A program made the position numbers and the translations under genes. A stretch of DNA of 64,000 bases. It comes from Chimonanthus salicifolius. Lineage: Eukaryota > Streptophyta > Magnoliopsida > Laurales > Calycanthaceae. The DNA lies in contig CM023538.1 of NCBI GenBank assembly GCA_013350335.1, positions 59,261,080-59,325,079 on the forward strand. The letters are read 5' to 3'. Under the pieces are notes generated by a model. That model was not told the origin of the DNA, did no database searches, and worked only from the letters and a program-made list of their open reading frames with translations. Positions 11,917-25,900 of the stretch are shown in pieces (position 1 is the stretch's first letter; each line of letters opens with the position of its first letter).

Positions 11917-12056
11917 CTGCACGGTTAGTTCAGTTAGTCTAGACTTTTAGGATTAGTCTTAAGTTCGACTCCTCTAAAATTTATCTGAGACACGAGATTT
12001 GTGGGTAGTTTTATGTGTTTGTAGTATTAATCTCACCTCTAATGTAAGATGAAAAT
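11917..12056 (+). mobile_element. SINE-like element, family S2
   Basis: CACGGTTAGTTCAGTTAGTC followed by AAGTTCGACTCC gives A-box and B-box matches of a tRNA-derived head. The body has GAGACACGAGATTTGTGGG and the end has ATTAATCTCACCTCTAATG. Similar copies lie near 4170-4325, 33041-33165 and 33751-33900, all with the AGTY(T/C)CAC..CTAATATA-like 3' end. No A-tail is visible. Confidence 0.6.
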
Positions 12057-12068
12057 ACCTATGTTATA

Positions 12069-12261
12069 CTCTTTCCGTCTTATTTTAGTTGTCTCATTTG
12101 AAATATTTGTATTTTTTAAAAAACTCTCTATATAAGACTAGCACTCTATGCGATCTCATCTATTTTTAATATACTTTATACTAGTCTAATATAAATGAAA
12201 CAACTATTTTGAAACAATTTCAAAATCTATATAGGACAACTAATTTGAGACAGATCGAATA
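12069..12261. mobile_element. Stowaway-like MITE (degraded)
   Basis: CTCTTTCCGTCTTATTTTAG at the left and a mirrored AATTTGAGACAGATCGA at the right, with the AGTTGTCTCATTT inner block shared with the better copies at 13727 and 37276. TA precedes the left end. Confidence 0.65.
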
Positions 12262-13084
12262 TTAAAAATAAAAATCTTCAAGACATAGAAAGTTACTTGA
12301 AGTGGGCATTCGGCACCTATAAATGAATTTCGTTTAAATAATCATAATCTTTTTTAATCCTTTCTTGTCTGTTTGTCTATTCGTCTCTTTGCCGATTTTG
12401 ATAGATCAAATTACACACTTGACATGATTCCATTTCCAATGCAAAATTCCAAATTCCATTTGAGTGTTTGGGACATCATTGTTGAAATTTCAACGGCTGG
12501 AATTGATTGAAATCGACAACAATTTCAAATTTGCCATTGCTATCAAATTGTATATGTTAGTTTGTTAGAAATTTTAAATTTTATAGATGGTTGATTTAAT
12601 TTAGAATTTTCTTTTTTAAAAAAAAAAAAAATAGAGAGAAAAGAACAAGTCCAGTGATCAAATCAATTTTCATTTAGGGTACAACTAGCAACATGGTGGC
12701 ACCAGCATGATCGAAGAATCTGAACAAATATTTAGAAAGTTGAGACGATGCACATGGTGATCTGAATCTTCATTACCTCACATTTTTGTTGTTGTCTGTG
12801 TGATAGAAGACATTCACGGCCAGCAACTTAGGTGTCTCCGTCGCCTTGTAGACGACAAGGGTGGCCGCATCAGATTGAGATCATCGAATAATAGATTTTT
12901 TATTTAATATAACTTAATTTAATTTAGATTTTTAACTATTGAATCGACTCAATATTATCTATATTTTATTTTATTCACCCGACCTGACCAACCGGATCTG
13001 GATTTATATATTTTTAAAAAACATAAAGAAAAAGAGAAAAACAATTCTTAATAAAAATGAAATATAAAAGGGCTTCTCTTTATC

Positions 13085-13430
13085 TGGATGCCAAGGGTCA
13101 AAAATTCGGCTTGGCCGATATTTCAGCCGATAAATTTCTTTCTCCTCTTTTTTTTTTTGTAAATAGTGGTATTATTTTATTTTTTATAAATTAAAAAATA
13201 TAAAATATCCGAAAAAGAAACTGTTTTTAAAAAAAATATTTCAAAACGTAAATATCGGCTGATATTTCAACCCGGACCCATCACCATTTTGATTTTTTTT
13301 TTTTAAAATACCGATATAAATCATCTCGGCCGATATCAGATCGATATATATTGCCAATATATCGGCCATATTGGCCGAGAAATAGGTTGTACGGCCGATA
13401 TAATATGTATCGGCCGATATCTGCACCCCT
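13085..13430. mobile_element. ATCGGCCGAT-type MULE-like MITE
   Basis: Left terminus AAGGGTCAAAAATTCGG, right terminus (reverse complement) AGGGGTGCAGATATCGG. The inside repeats GGCCGATAT and its variants. Flanks TCTGGATGCC and ACTGGACACA may be a worn 10-bp target duplication. Same family as 38631-39145. Confidence 0.6.
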
Positions 13431-13549
13431 ACTGGACACATTAATATATGGAAAATTAAGACAATAGACTAAGATTTTTTAATTTGCTAGAGTACATGGG
13501 ATTTTTTTAGATAACATGGATATTTCCACTCCATATTGGAGGTGAGACT

Positions 13550-13640
13550 AATTTCACGTGCATATGTAAATCTCTCAATCTACACACACCGGTTAAATCT
13601 ACGGGGAGTGGCTCGTTGGAGTTGAGCCACTCTTAACATA
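13550..13640 (-). mobile_element. Fragment of S1/S2 SINE mixture
   Basis: Complement of an S2 tail (TTAGTCTCACCTCCAATATG) directly abuts S1 blocks (CACACACACCGG, GGGGAGTGGC). Head missing. Either two nested fragments or a chimeric element. Confidence 0.45.
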
Positions 13641-13726
13641 TCACATATGGTATGAAAGAAACTTCTTAGAAGACATTTTTGTTTGGAGTCGTCTTTGGAA
13701 ATATAGAAAAGAAAATAAAAATAATA

Positions 13727-13911
13727 CTCTATCTGTCTCAAATTAATTGTCCTATATGGGTTTTAGAATTTTTTTAAAATAGTTGTCTCATTTATATTGG
13801 AACAGTAAAAAGTGTGTTGAAAATAGATAAAATCAAATAGAGTGCTAGTTTATATAGAGAGTTTTTTAGAAAATATAAATATTTCAAATGAGACAACTGG
13901 GTCAGAGGGAG
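13727..13911. mobile_element. Stowaway MITE
   Basis: 185 bp with terminal inverted repeats CTCTATCTGTCTCAAATTA and CTCCCTCTGACCCAGTTGTC (read inward) and TA on each side. No coding capacity. Typical of the plant Stowaway group (CTCCCTCYGTCCC ends). Confidence 0.85.
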
Positions 13912-15767
13912 TATATTCATCTTTATACTATTTTTATATTGACGATGTTTTTATTGCTTTTGCACTATATTTTTATTTATAAAACTGATTAAATTATGCT
14001 AGTCATTTTGAAAGTTTTAGTATATTTTGCATATTTGAAATGACAAAAAGACTTCATAAAGTTGTCTACCCATTTATTTAGATGACAATGGGTCTATAGA
14101 AAACGATTATATGTGACTTTATAGTCCAAGAGAATATTAATTAGTTTAATAAAGTCTTGTTTTAAGGTTTTTCAAAGTTTGATCACTTTAAATTTTTAAG
14201 TTTATAAAAAGGAATCACTTTCATTTATGCAAAACATTGCCTGATATAAGCCCTGGGCTTGTGGGGCTCACTGGAGGGAGGTCCAATGTATTGGAAACAT
14301 GTGAGTTTAAAAGATATTTTTTAATGATACTTTTTATTAAAAATCAAGTTTATTGGATTTAAAAAATAGTGATTTTCAAGGGATCAAAGATCATCCCTAC
14401 TTAAAAAATTTCAAATCTAGTGAACAATGAGTTTTTTTTTTTTGATAATATAGGTATCCCCACTTCGCATCATGGGTTAAAAATTGGGTTGGGCTATTTA
14501 TCAGCCGATATTATAATATAGGCAAATACCGATATATTGGCGATATTTTTTTTTCTCCTCCGATATTAACATAGTTAGGAACTTAGGTCACACCATAAAT
14601 AATGATAATATTAGTAAACCTTTTGAATTTGTTTGACAATTTTTGATAAATTTTAGTTGAGATTTCAGTCACTAATTTTCTCTCTCAAAATATCGCTCAT
14701 TTCATTAAATACCGTCCGATTTATTTTTTTTATTTTTTTGTAAATTAAAATCCAAATATCGATTATTTTATTTTTTTTATTTTTTGTAAATTAAAAAAAA
14801 TCTAAATATCATCAATTTTATTTCTTTTACATTTAAAAAAAAAATATCAGCTGATATAGATAATATATGATATGTACAGCCGATATATATTATATCAACC
14901 ATTACATATAGGCCCTTTTAAAATCCGATATATATTAGTCAATACAATATTTAGTGACCATTATTTTTAACTATACTCTATATTAAAAGTGAGACTAACC
15001 TCCGGAACATATGAAACGATTTGCCCCTTTGTATATTTACTTATTTAGTAAGCCCTATGACAATGACTTGTATTAAAAAATCCAGTGGTCAATTTTTGGA
15101 CCAATAATTCTCACAAACAGTGGGATAAAAATTGGAAAACAATTACAATCAGGGGTGATTTGGTCAAAAGAATTTGATACTCTAGAACATGCGAATATTC
15201 TAAGAACTTTGGTTAAATTGAAGAGTCAAGAACTTGACAGCTTCCTCGAAGTTTTAGACGTATTTTTATAGTGGTCAAAAGCACATGGAACTCACATGTT
15301 CACCTAACTCAAGAAATTGGCAAGTTAACCACAAACGTTGATGGGGGTGCACATTTTTTGACCCGATCCACCATTCTGCCCAAATCTAACTTCATAGTCT
15401 TAGATTTACATTGATTTTCTCAATTCTATTATAATAAAAGGTGGGTCAATACATATTAATTTTATAGCCAACTCTACCCGAGCTGGCCTTAACAATAGTT
15501 TCTAATGTTTATTTAAAACCAATTTTATCTAAAATCAACCTAGTTATATGTGTTACGATAGTGACACACACGTCACTAAATAGATTGTAGATCTTAGAAA
15601 TTTAGATTCATTTAATAGGTAATTATATGGATATAAAATATATTAAATTTCACTCTCAATTGATGATTTAAGTCATATAATCTTGTCCTGTAAATTTTGA
15701 TGAGTATAGACTATTGATTTTAAAAGTTTAAAATATATGATTATAAGATTGGATGTGAAATTTCATT

Positions 15768-16071
15768 AGGCCTGAAATTGGGTTGAGTCAGATTGGGTTT
15801 CTTAAAATCCAACCCGAGTTGATCTGACTTATTCCCCTGAAATTCTTGACCCGATCTGACCCGACTCAATCCGAATTCAGATCTGACCTGCATTCGGAAC
15901 CCATTTTAGTTTAATTTTAGCATGGTCGAATCGGGTTGGATTGTGTTAACTTGAAAATTACTCAACTCTACCCGAATTTCATGTGGGTTTTATTCTTCTC
16001 AATGCGACCCGCATGATTTCTCGGGTTGGGTCATGCGGGTCAGGTCAAAATCCGACCCAAGTGTCACCCCT
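15768..16071. mobile_element. GGGTCGGGT-type MULE-like MITE with 9-bp target duplication
   Basis: Termini AGGCCTGAAATTGGGTTGAG and (reverse complement) AGGGGTGACACTTGGGTCGG. AAATTTCAT stands at 15758-15766 and again at 16072-16080. The inside is made of GACCCGA/TCGGGTT words on both strands. No protein coded. A 9-bp duplication fits Mutator-like transposition. Confidence 0.8.
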
Positions 16072-16908
16072 AAATTTCATATAATAATTATTCATATAGT
16101 TCTCTTTATATCAGATCCAATAACTTAGACCCTGAAATCCATTTAATAGCGTATCTCATTAGTTTGTCTTGCTTAAGTGTGTATTGTAGAGTTTTTTAGT
16201 TATATTTATCTCTAGAAGGAGGCCCTGATGGGCTTTGGGCCTACTTGGGCCTGGACCCATTATGTTACAGGGTTGGAGCCTGAGTCGGTCCAATCTGGTA
16301 GAGCACGATTTTGGTCTGATTTCTATTTGTAAAGATTCAAATTAAACTGATTTTGAATCCAAATTTTATATTTATTTTTTAGTGTACCAACATTGAGTTT
16401 AGTTTGGATTAAGTTATTAAGTCTTATATAAAATAAATTATATATTAAACAAATATTATATTTATATTATTGAATTACAGATTTCTAATAAAGTTTTATG
16501 TTGGTCCCTATTCAAATTGCACCCCTTTTAATATTAAACAAGTTTAAATTTTAATAAAGATTGAACTTGAATTATACAATGTATGTTAGTTATTATAGAT
16601 GATCAAATTAAACATATCCGACCACCACTTCAAATTGCTAATAGAAATATTAAAGAGTTGGGTTCAGACCAGTTTGAAACCATGGCCCTAAAGGAATCAT
16701 GTTTGGATAGATCTAGTCTGTCTGTAACTGGTATAAACGAGAGAAATTATCTGTTGTGAATCGATTGATAATTAATTGACGTGTACTTTTAATCACAATC
16801 TTTAGATTGAATTATTGATCAATTTTAAAAAGTGAAACCTGATAGCTTTCTGCACATATAAAAATCATTATTGAAAAGTCACGCCAATTTTTATAAACCA
16901 ATTCATGA

Positions 16909-16914
<6 letters not shown>

Positions 16915-16964
<50 letters not shown>
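16915..16964. repeat. (TA)n microsatellite
   Basis: About 25 uninterrupted TA units. Confidence 0.95.
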
Positions 16965-16967
<3 letters not shown>

Positions 16968-19900
16968 CCATCAAATCATGTCTACGTTCATATTCGTGCT
17001 TTTAATTTGTTAAATAAATGATTGAATTATCTCACGTGTCATAGTTCAACTGACTGACATTTTGACTTAAAAATAAAAGGTTCTAAATTTGATGCTTTAG
17101 TCACTCAATGTCTGTGGCTTGTTCGGGGAGGAGGGAGGGGAGGCAATACTCATGAGAGTTTTACTCAATACTCTCGTATGTATTTGAAAAGACGCTTTTT
17201 TGTGAAATTCCACTTTTTTAAAACTAAATGGGTTTAGACCTTTCGTCATCCATTAGGGCATAAATGGGTTTGACCAAATGGGTTCTAACCATGCCAAACT
17301 GGTCAAAAATTGAAAAGGAGATGAATTGAACATGTTTATCCTGAATTTGACCAATTTAACTATTTGATGATATTCACTCAATTTCATAGTGGGCCACACA
17401 TAGAAAGAGACCAATTTTGATTGACTTATTTTTAACTTTTACCGTCTGATTCAATTCCCTTCTCAAAATATATAAAAAGACGAAAATAATATCAAACAAT
17501 TTAAATAATCATCAAATATCATAAAAAATAAAAAAAAACCAACCATATGAAATGATTTTAAGTAACATAACAGGTGGATGAAAAGGCTGACGGGCTGATA
17601 TTTAAGAATTGAAACAATAATATTGTATAGGATAATAGATCGAGTAGATGAAATAAAAAAAACTTTATATATTTTATAATAATTTTTTTTTTATTTGGTG
17701 ACATCTTATTGTGTGAGAGGGGTTGAATTGGTTTTTATCACTATCTATGTGAACATAGGTGTAGTGGGAGGTGTCAAGTTTGAGCTCCTATGGCCTCACT
17801 CTGAGGACAATGGATATCAGACATGGGGGTTTTCCGCGGTTTTCCACACATAATTTAAAAAAAAAAAACCTACTATCATACATCGAACCCACCCCTGTGG
17901 GTCCCATAGAACCTAGGGGCCACGTCACCTAGGGAAAAATCACAATTTTAACTCAATAGAATTAGAACTGATACGTATTTATGATATATAATGACTAGAT
18001 CCCAAGGCTTATTCATTACAGTATAATTCTTCTATTATTAGATAATTTATTCATCAATTATTATAATACCTTTACAGTGAATGGGCATTCCAAGAATAGA
18101 TTCCTCTGAGATTCTTCACCTACATCACACAACAAACATTTTGTATTTATGCTAAAAGAAATATCCGAATATTATTTGATTTTATAATTCTGGTGGTGAA
18201 TAAAGGGATGGGGACATGAAGCACATGCAAACAGAATATGAAAAGATTAGTTGAATTTTACTAAATCATTTATTTCAAATATCTTTTAATGAAATATTGG
18301 ACTTTCTTTTTTCTTCGACTTCTTCTTTTCCATTCCAAGGATGATAGCTATTTGGACATTGTAGAATTTAATTATGAAAAATTCAAATTGTTTACATACT
18401 TTAATGAATATTCTCATCAGTTTTCTCAACTCGCCAGTCTATTGTTGGATTGAATGAATCAATTTAGAGGGCTACGAAGAACTTCTTAGAAACGAGGGTC
18501 AAGTCTATTGTTGGACTGGATGAATCAATTTAGAGGGGTATGAAGAACTTCTTAGAAACAAGGGTGGATCCAATAGGAATTCCTAATGCACCAAATAGAA
18601 ACCTTAAGGAATCACAAATATCACACCACTCTTCACATAATTTTACCTTTATATTCAATTCTAAATGGTGTAAATTGTTGGAAATGTGAACAAGTCCCTC
18701 ATTAAAAGTATAAAGGGATATTTAGCGATTCATAAAAGACTTAGAGTCAGTCTGATAGATTATTTTTTTGAATGATCCAATTCTAACACAAACATCTCAC
18801 ATTTGAGTTATTCATTGTTTATCATATCGAAAATGGTTTATTTCATTCAAAAGTTAGAAATTTAATATTCTATAACTAAATATTCAAAACGATATGAGGA
18901 GACGTATCATCTCATCAAAGTGAAGAGAGCTGACCCACTTTAAACTAATTTCAAATTGTAAAAGTACTAAGATTCAAAAGATGTAAGAAAGCATCCCATG
19001 AGAATGAGAGAGAGAGAGAGAATTAAAAATCAAGTTCCCTCAACTGGTTTTAGCTCCATGAACCAAGTTCTTTCATTCAAAAGAGAGAACAAAGGAGAAG
19101 GTAGTAAGGAACGGACCACATACAATGAAAAGCCTAGAAAAAGCAAATAAGGATCGGAGTTCGAAGGTCCCAAAGCCACTTTTGAAAAAGTCAATACCCG
19201 AACCAATACCCTTGCATGGTGGTGAATTGAGTTTCACCCATTGCTTTTCGCCCTAAATCACCACAAGGCAAGGAGCATATAAGGTGCGTTCTTGACTTCC
19301 CTTTTGTCCAAAATGACTTCCACCACTGTCACTGTCACTGCAACAAGGAAAGGAAAGTAAGTACTTGGGATTGTCCATCATGAATAATATTTATTAAGAC
19401 CTAAATAAATTAGGGATCTATGATGAAATGTCCGATATTGGTACGTTGTCAAAATTGAAGTGTCCATGATGAGAAAAAAGAATTTGGGTTCAACAATATT
19501 TCCCAAAAACCCTAGATACTTCACCAATACCAATAGGGGTGAAACTTGGGTTAGGTTTTAACCTGACCCATATGACCCAACTTGAGAAATCCGTGGGTTT
19601 GGGTTTATGTATTTGTATAATTCGGATAGAATTGGGTTTGAAAAAAAAAAGCATGAAATTCATGTCTGATTGAGTTGAGAAATTGAAAATCAATTCGACT
19701 TAACCCAATGTAACCCGACTCGACCCGATTGCACAAAGTTATAAAATAGTAGAGACTAGGGCTGAAATCCGGGTCGGATCAACGCTCGAGTTGAGTCGGG
19801 TCGTGTTGAATAATTGGAATTAGGACAGGTTCAATAAGTTTTGACATGAGTTAAGTTAGGTTTATTAAAACCAGGACCAACCCGCTTCGGTTTCATTGTA

Positions 19901-19970
19901 AAAAAAGGATAAATGTGCCATAATTTCGAAGATTTTTTTTTTTTAAATTACCCATTTGTGAGCTCATGAT

Positions 19971-22900
19971 TCATGCATTTTCACATGTAATTGCAGCTTT
20001 AATCCTATCAACAGTGCATGCTATGAGATTGTTGACTGTGGCGACTGATCCCAGAGAGAGCTTCGCTGTTGGAACTGAATCAACCAAAATCTGAAATGCA
20101 ACGGTCAAGAGAGATCCACCAGGTCCTTCTTCTCCATTCCCTCCTCCATGAATCGCTGGTCCATCGGGTAGTATCGCGAATCCGGATGGAAGAAGAGCCA
20201 CATAATCTGGATCTCCACCACTCAAAACCACATTCATTGCTACTATATCTACAGGAGCATAGATTACAAATGACCCAGATGAATCAGTGAAACTCTCCTG
20301 CAATATCAGCATGTTTGTCTGGTTTGAATTTGTAGTCTGCAATTGTCACCAAAGAAACAAGGAATTGAGTTGTTTAGTTTAGAGATTTGGGTTTCAAATG
20401 ATTCAACATAATTGTATTGAATTTAGAAAAAAATTATATGAATATTACGTTTACGCGTAAGAGAGAGACACAGTTGCCGGGATCGTGACCGTTGGCAATG
20501 TGAGCCATTTCTTGAACCATTCCGCCATTTGAAAGGATATCCCACTGTAATTATAACCATGATTTACCGAAGTAATGAGAGAATTCTTCATTTAAAACGA
20601 AAGAAAGAAGAAGCAAAGTTACTGCAGAAAGCATCTGTTAATTAGTCCAGATAAAAAGGTCAAGTAAAGGAAGCTAAAGGGTTTGATTATTAACGTAATT
20701 GTCTTCTATATTTGTATATTCCTTTCCTGTCTCTTTCTCTAATTACAGGATTGTATTTTTTCATTGACTCATTCTTTCCTCTTCAATGAGACATGTAATT
20801 GCTATATTAGAAAGAATAGTAACCATGCAATCTAGTGTGAGTGAAAAGCTTACAGCATAGTTGGAAGGTGTTGACTGTAGGGGTGAAACTCGGGTCGGGT
20901 TTTGGCCCAAACCCGCATGACCCGACCCAAAAATCATGTGGGTCGGGGTCGGGTTGAGAAGTCAGAAACAAGCATTGAATTCGGTTCGGGTTGGATTGAG
21001 AGATTTTTAAGTTAACCCGACCTGACCCGATCAAACCTGAGCCGACCCCGTAAAAAGTAGGCTAACATAGGTTCAAAATGTGGGTCGGGTCGGGTCAAGA
21101 GGTCCGGGTTAAAAGTTCAGTCGGGTCGGGTTCCATATATTCGTAACTCGGGTCGGATTGGGTTTTAAAAAACCAGACCCAACCCGGCCCGATTTCATCC
21201 CTAGTGTTCAGTGTTAACTTTTGCTGTTGGAACTTGTAAAGAATTAAATTAATAAGAAATTTCCGAGACTCTTGCAAAATGTTTTTTTTTTATGACTAAA
21301 GTGTCCAAACATCTCATTTGTATTGGGACATATAACTATTTTAATTTGACTAATCCTTAGGACATATGCGATCCTCCAAATATCACACACACCGGGTTTA
21401 ACAATTACGGAGAGTGGCCATTTGGGATTGAGCGTCAAACAAATTTAAGACCCTGCTTAATGAGACAAGCTTCTTGACCATCAGACCAACTCCTTAGAGT
21501 TGACTGGTGCAAAATATTAGAACAGAGGTTCAAGTTGACATACATTTTTGAAAGAAAATTGGAATTACTAAATGAATTGAAAACATTATTTCAAAGGTTT
21601 GAGAGTAGTACCTCCTTTCTATTGTTCTCATTGCGCAGGAAGTCAAAAATTCTTTGGGGAGGGACTGGAAGCCAGAAGGAAGTAGCAGCACTCAGAACAA
21701 TACCAGGTGGCCTCCCTGGATCATCAATGCTCTTTCTGGTCATCACCCTTACATCTTCAGCACCACTCCCAGACAATGTTGTCCATGTATGAGCAGTTGA
21801 AGCACAAACACCAGAACAGAAACTTACTACCATCCTCTCTGCAAGTTTCAGCATACTCTTCCTCCCTTCTTGACTTGTTATCACTGCAAACATAAGAAAA
21901 ATGGCAAATTCTTACTTGCAACATTAATTATGGACTTGAAACAAATCATTCACATGGATTATCAGCGCGGTCAATATGAAAAATGACCAACATAGAATGA
22001 TGTCTGATCATCATAGATATATTGTCGATTCGGTCTGGGGGGGTCAAATGGGGACAATGCCCCCTTGTTAGGAGGGCACAGGTGTGGAGCTTCCGACCCA
22101 AAAATTTTTTAGGACAATTTTGTATTTTTCACATCACGTCTTATGTAAACCCTAATTAGAGTTGTATATATGGTCTTTTTGTGTGTGAGAGAGAGTTGAA
22201 CATCTGTAACGAGAGCTGTCTCTTCTTCGTTTTGTCTTTGAGCACAGGGGATCAGTTTAAACCCATAGACGGAGAAGGTGATTTTCTCCTAACAACTCGT
22301 TCATATTCACATTGGATTAAACCTTCTTACTCAACCAATTTGACATTTTGGGAGAGTCCATGGAGACAACTGATAGCTATTGATGTTTATTTTTTGTGGC
22401 TCATAACAACATGAAGCTCAACTTAGTGGTATTCATGCATGCATTCTTCAGTCCTCGTGCTAGCAGTAATGGAAATGTAAGGAATTCAAGAAAAGTTTTA
22501 GAATTTTAATTCTTCTTGAGGAGATAATTAGCATTACCACCCAATTCTCCAGGCGGAATGCTGGTGGCCATGACACTAGCCATGCGCTCACACTGCCGAT
22601 CTAAGGTTGCAATCCATCGTTTTGCACCGAATGCAAGACCCGAGTTAACGAGCGGTTTGTATATACTATGAACCGCTCTATCGTCGACTTCCACATGCTC
22701 AACCCAGATAACCTGCAATTGTACAATTGTCAATAGCTGCTATTGAGAATGATATTCAAATTAAGCAAAATTGTTCGAAATTTTACCGAGCACTTACCTT
22801 GGAGTAACCATTTGGCATTTCTTGGATCAAACATCCCGACGGCCTTCTTCGACATCTCGACATGGAGCTAGGGCGTAAATTGTCCAGTGAAACATCCACT

Positions 22901-25900
22901 ACAGCCCAGGTTCCATCAGGATGTTGTTTACAGTACCTAAGGAAGTAATTATCTCGAGTTGGGACAAGTGGAGAAGGAAGTTGGAACTCGGCCGACATCT
23001 GAAAATTGAAAGATGAAGAGTGTGTTCAAGCACTGATCCAATGGCTCAATAGAAAATGAATGCTGTTGGAATAGATTGTATTTGTTCCGGTAGTAATAGA
23101 TGAGAAATTCAGTCGGCTGGAGTTAATTAATCATTATTAATATTGAAAGAAATGATTTCAAATTTGATAGGTACCAATTGACTATTAAGATAATACGTTG
23201 AATTGCAATTTGTTTGAATATTTGATCAGAAAAGGTAGAAAAGCTCTGTTATCGTTAGCAAAGTCCCACATTGTCAATGAACCTTGAGTCTTCAGGGTTT
23301 ATAAGCATATGAGTTTCTTTCTCCTTTCAAGTCGGTTTTTAAAGATGAGTTATAATCATGTGTTTAACATTGTATCAGAGCAAGGGTACCATTGAGATGG
23401 ATCAGATTTATATCACCAGCATGGAGGAGGAGAGCTTAGTGTCTCCAGCCCTAGTGCTCAGGGGGAGTATTAGCCAAGTCTCTCATTGCCCGTGGACCTT
23501 TGGGCCTTGGGGTTTATAAGCACATGATTTCCTCTCCTTTCAAGCCGATTCTTAAGAATGAGTTCTACTCATATGTTTAACAATTGTGTCTTTAGTTTTG
23601 ACATATAAGCTTAACAAATTATTTTAAATTCAATTTGGGAACAATGGATAAACCCTAAATCACAATAATGCTATGGGGGACAAGTTTGCAAATTCCAAAT
23701 GCATAAATGTGGTTACCACTTGCAAGGCTCCATTGTAGTTGCCTGCTACTCCTGTTGATAGAACTTCCAGGGTTAAAGCTCTTGAGATGATGCTGGAGAA
23801 CATGCTTGACCATTGGTTCTAGCAATTTAACAAGGACAGCATCATCAGAAAATCTTATTACACAAAACATTGAAGATTTACAAAAATCGGATTCGACTTA
23901 CAGCATCCATAAGAATCTCTACCAGGCTCATATGATTCATGATCACAACTGCAGTTTCTCGAGAAGCTTCGGATTTTAATCCGAATGGTTTCATGCCAAT
24001 CCCTCTTGGAAATGCCCGAATGTATTCATCTTCACATAGAATCTCATTAGACCTATCAATCCCGGAAATCCATAATGGTTCCCCCATCTGTGCCATTCTA
24101 GTGAGCTCTTCCATAGCTGCAACTGCAAGCTCAATGATCATCGGTTTGTCGATTTCGGACTGGCCGGACATCGATCGAAGTAGCTCACCAGTTCCATACA
24201 TTTCGCCACCCATGCCGAGCTGCACTCCGAAGCTACTGACCGGTGGGTCTAGCGACGAGCGTGAAGCCATTGGAGGGAGCACATGTTGTTGAACTAAAGG
24301 CTTCCCGACGTACTTTGCTGCTATTCCTGATATCCGATCAATCTGTAGTAGCAAATCAAATAACAACAGTTTAACTGAATGTTTAAATTATCGGGTTTTT
24401 TGGCTTTTCTATTTTCTGTACTTGTACCTCTGGTGTTTTCTTTTATTAATATGATAACCATTTCAAAAAAAAAAATATTGATGAGAGAGTGCTGATTTTG
24501 TCATCACTTACCTCCTCCCTTAATCGAGCATTTTCGATCCTCAAATGATGTTCGTCGAATGACATCTCGCCGAGAGCCGCCGGGCCACCGCAGTTGGGGC
24601 ATGACGCGTTGGTAAGAGCTTCCTTGTACCTCATGTTTTCTATACGAAGTTTTTCATTCTCAGCCCGAAGCCTTGCATTCTCATGGCGCTCATGTTGGGT
24701 CTGGGATAAACAAGGAAGGGATTAAGAAGTTAAGCTTAAAATCTGTAATGCAAGTAAGGTAAATGTTCCTAAAATAATCCATCAGTACAATGGCATTTGT
24801 CTCTTAATAACCAGTTTTATATAACTAAAGATTCGATATATTTTTCAATGATGATAAGTGGACAAAAAGACAAATACAATAATTTTTTTATTAAAAAAAC
24901 CCGCTCATTTTCATCATTTTCTTGTATCTTAATGATTCATTGCTTTTTAGTTCTTCTTGATATTTTTATTTTTTCTCTTTTCAGTGAGTCACATTATCAT
25001 AAGGTTAAGTAAAAATAAAATTTAAAAATTCATTTGATTAAAAATAAAGGATTCCAAAATAATGGCACCAGCAACTATAGGCCATTCATGATAAAACCTG
25101 CAAACAGTGCAAGTGGATTGACCCACCACCTTCTTTGAGTTGTTCTACTAATTATTTAATTTAATTTATAATTTTTTTAAAAAAAAATTATATCACTCTT
25201 TTATATTCTCTTACTCCATGATCTATTACATCTATTGAACAATGAGATTGATGTTCAAAAGATATGAGATGATATTCTATTTTCCTCATTATTGCTTATA
25301 AAGATGCAGATTAATAGGAGTGAACAACATTGATAAGCATATAAAAATTTGCAAAGCAAAGATAAACGAAAAATTCTCAAAATAATATATTTGTAAAAAA
25401 CATTACTGATTCATTTTAATTTAATAGATTTTTTTCATCATTGATTGAAGTTATCAAGAGTGATTTTTAGGCCTTAACATGGGCTTTTTCTTAAAAACAT
25501 TTAAAAAAACAATAAGTGTCATGTATAGAGCAGGGCCGGCTAGACGCAAATGGAGGCCTAAGAAAAAAATTATAAATATGGTCTTTTAAAAAAAAACTTA
25601 TAAAAGGAAATAATTCAAAAGATTGAAATGCCTTCAAATACTGATTAAGAAAGCATCAATATCCCTTCACCCACCTTCTAAAACTCATCTAAATACTTAT
25701 TTTCCAATTAAAATAAAAAAGAAGAGAAAAGTCTTCTAAATACTTATTATGCTACAGTTTTTTTTTAAATGTGTTATACAGTAACTATTAGTAGGACTTT
25801 TTATTAGTGTGGCCTAGAGCTACCGCTTGCCTTGCTTAGAGGTGTAGCCGGCCATACCTACCATATTGATCTTACTTAAATAAATATAAATTATATTAAT

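Larger units (their letters stand above)
10540..19970. other. Gene-free interval between GPT promoter and PDF2 3' end, repeat-filled
   Basis: About 9.4 kb without a recognisable gene. It contains SINEs, two Stowaway MITEs, CGATAT-rich stretches (13085-13430, 14470-14950), a GGGTCGGGT-type MULE (15768-16071), partial copies of the same family at 19527-19733 and 19757-19898, a TA microsatellite and much featureless AT-rich DNA. Two 66-bp direct repeats are at about 18436-18567. Confidence 0.6.

Noticed and set aside
19310..19352. Possible tiny first exon (MTSTTVTVTATRKG then GTAAGT)
   Set aside because: A TATA-like word and a donor are nearby, but no downstream exon continues it and the codons are repetitive.
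23655..23870. 71-residue frame starting [14 protein letters not shown]
   Set aside because: Shadow frame over PDF2 exon 5; the true frame reads [20 protein letters not shown].
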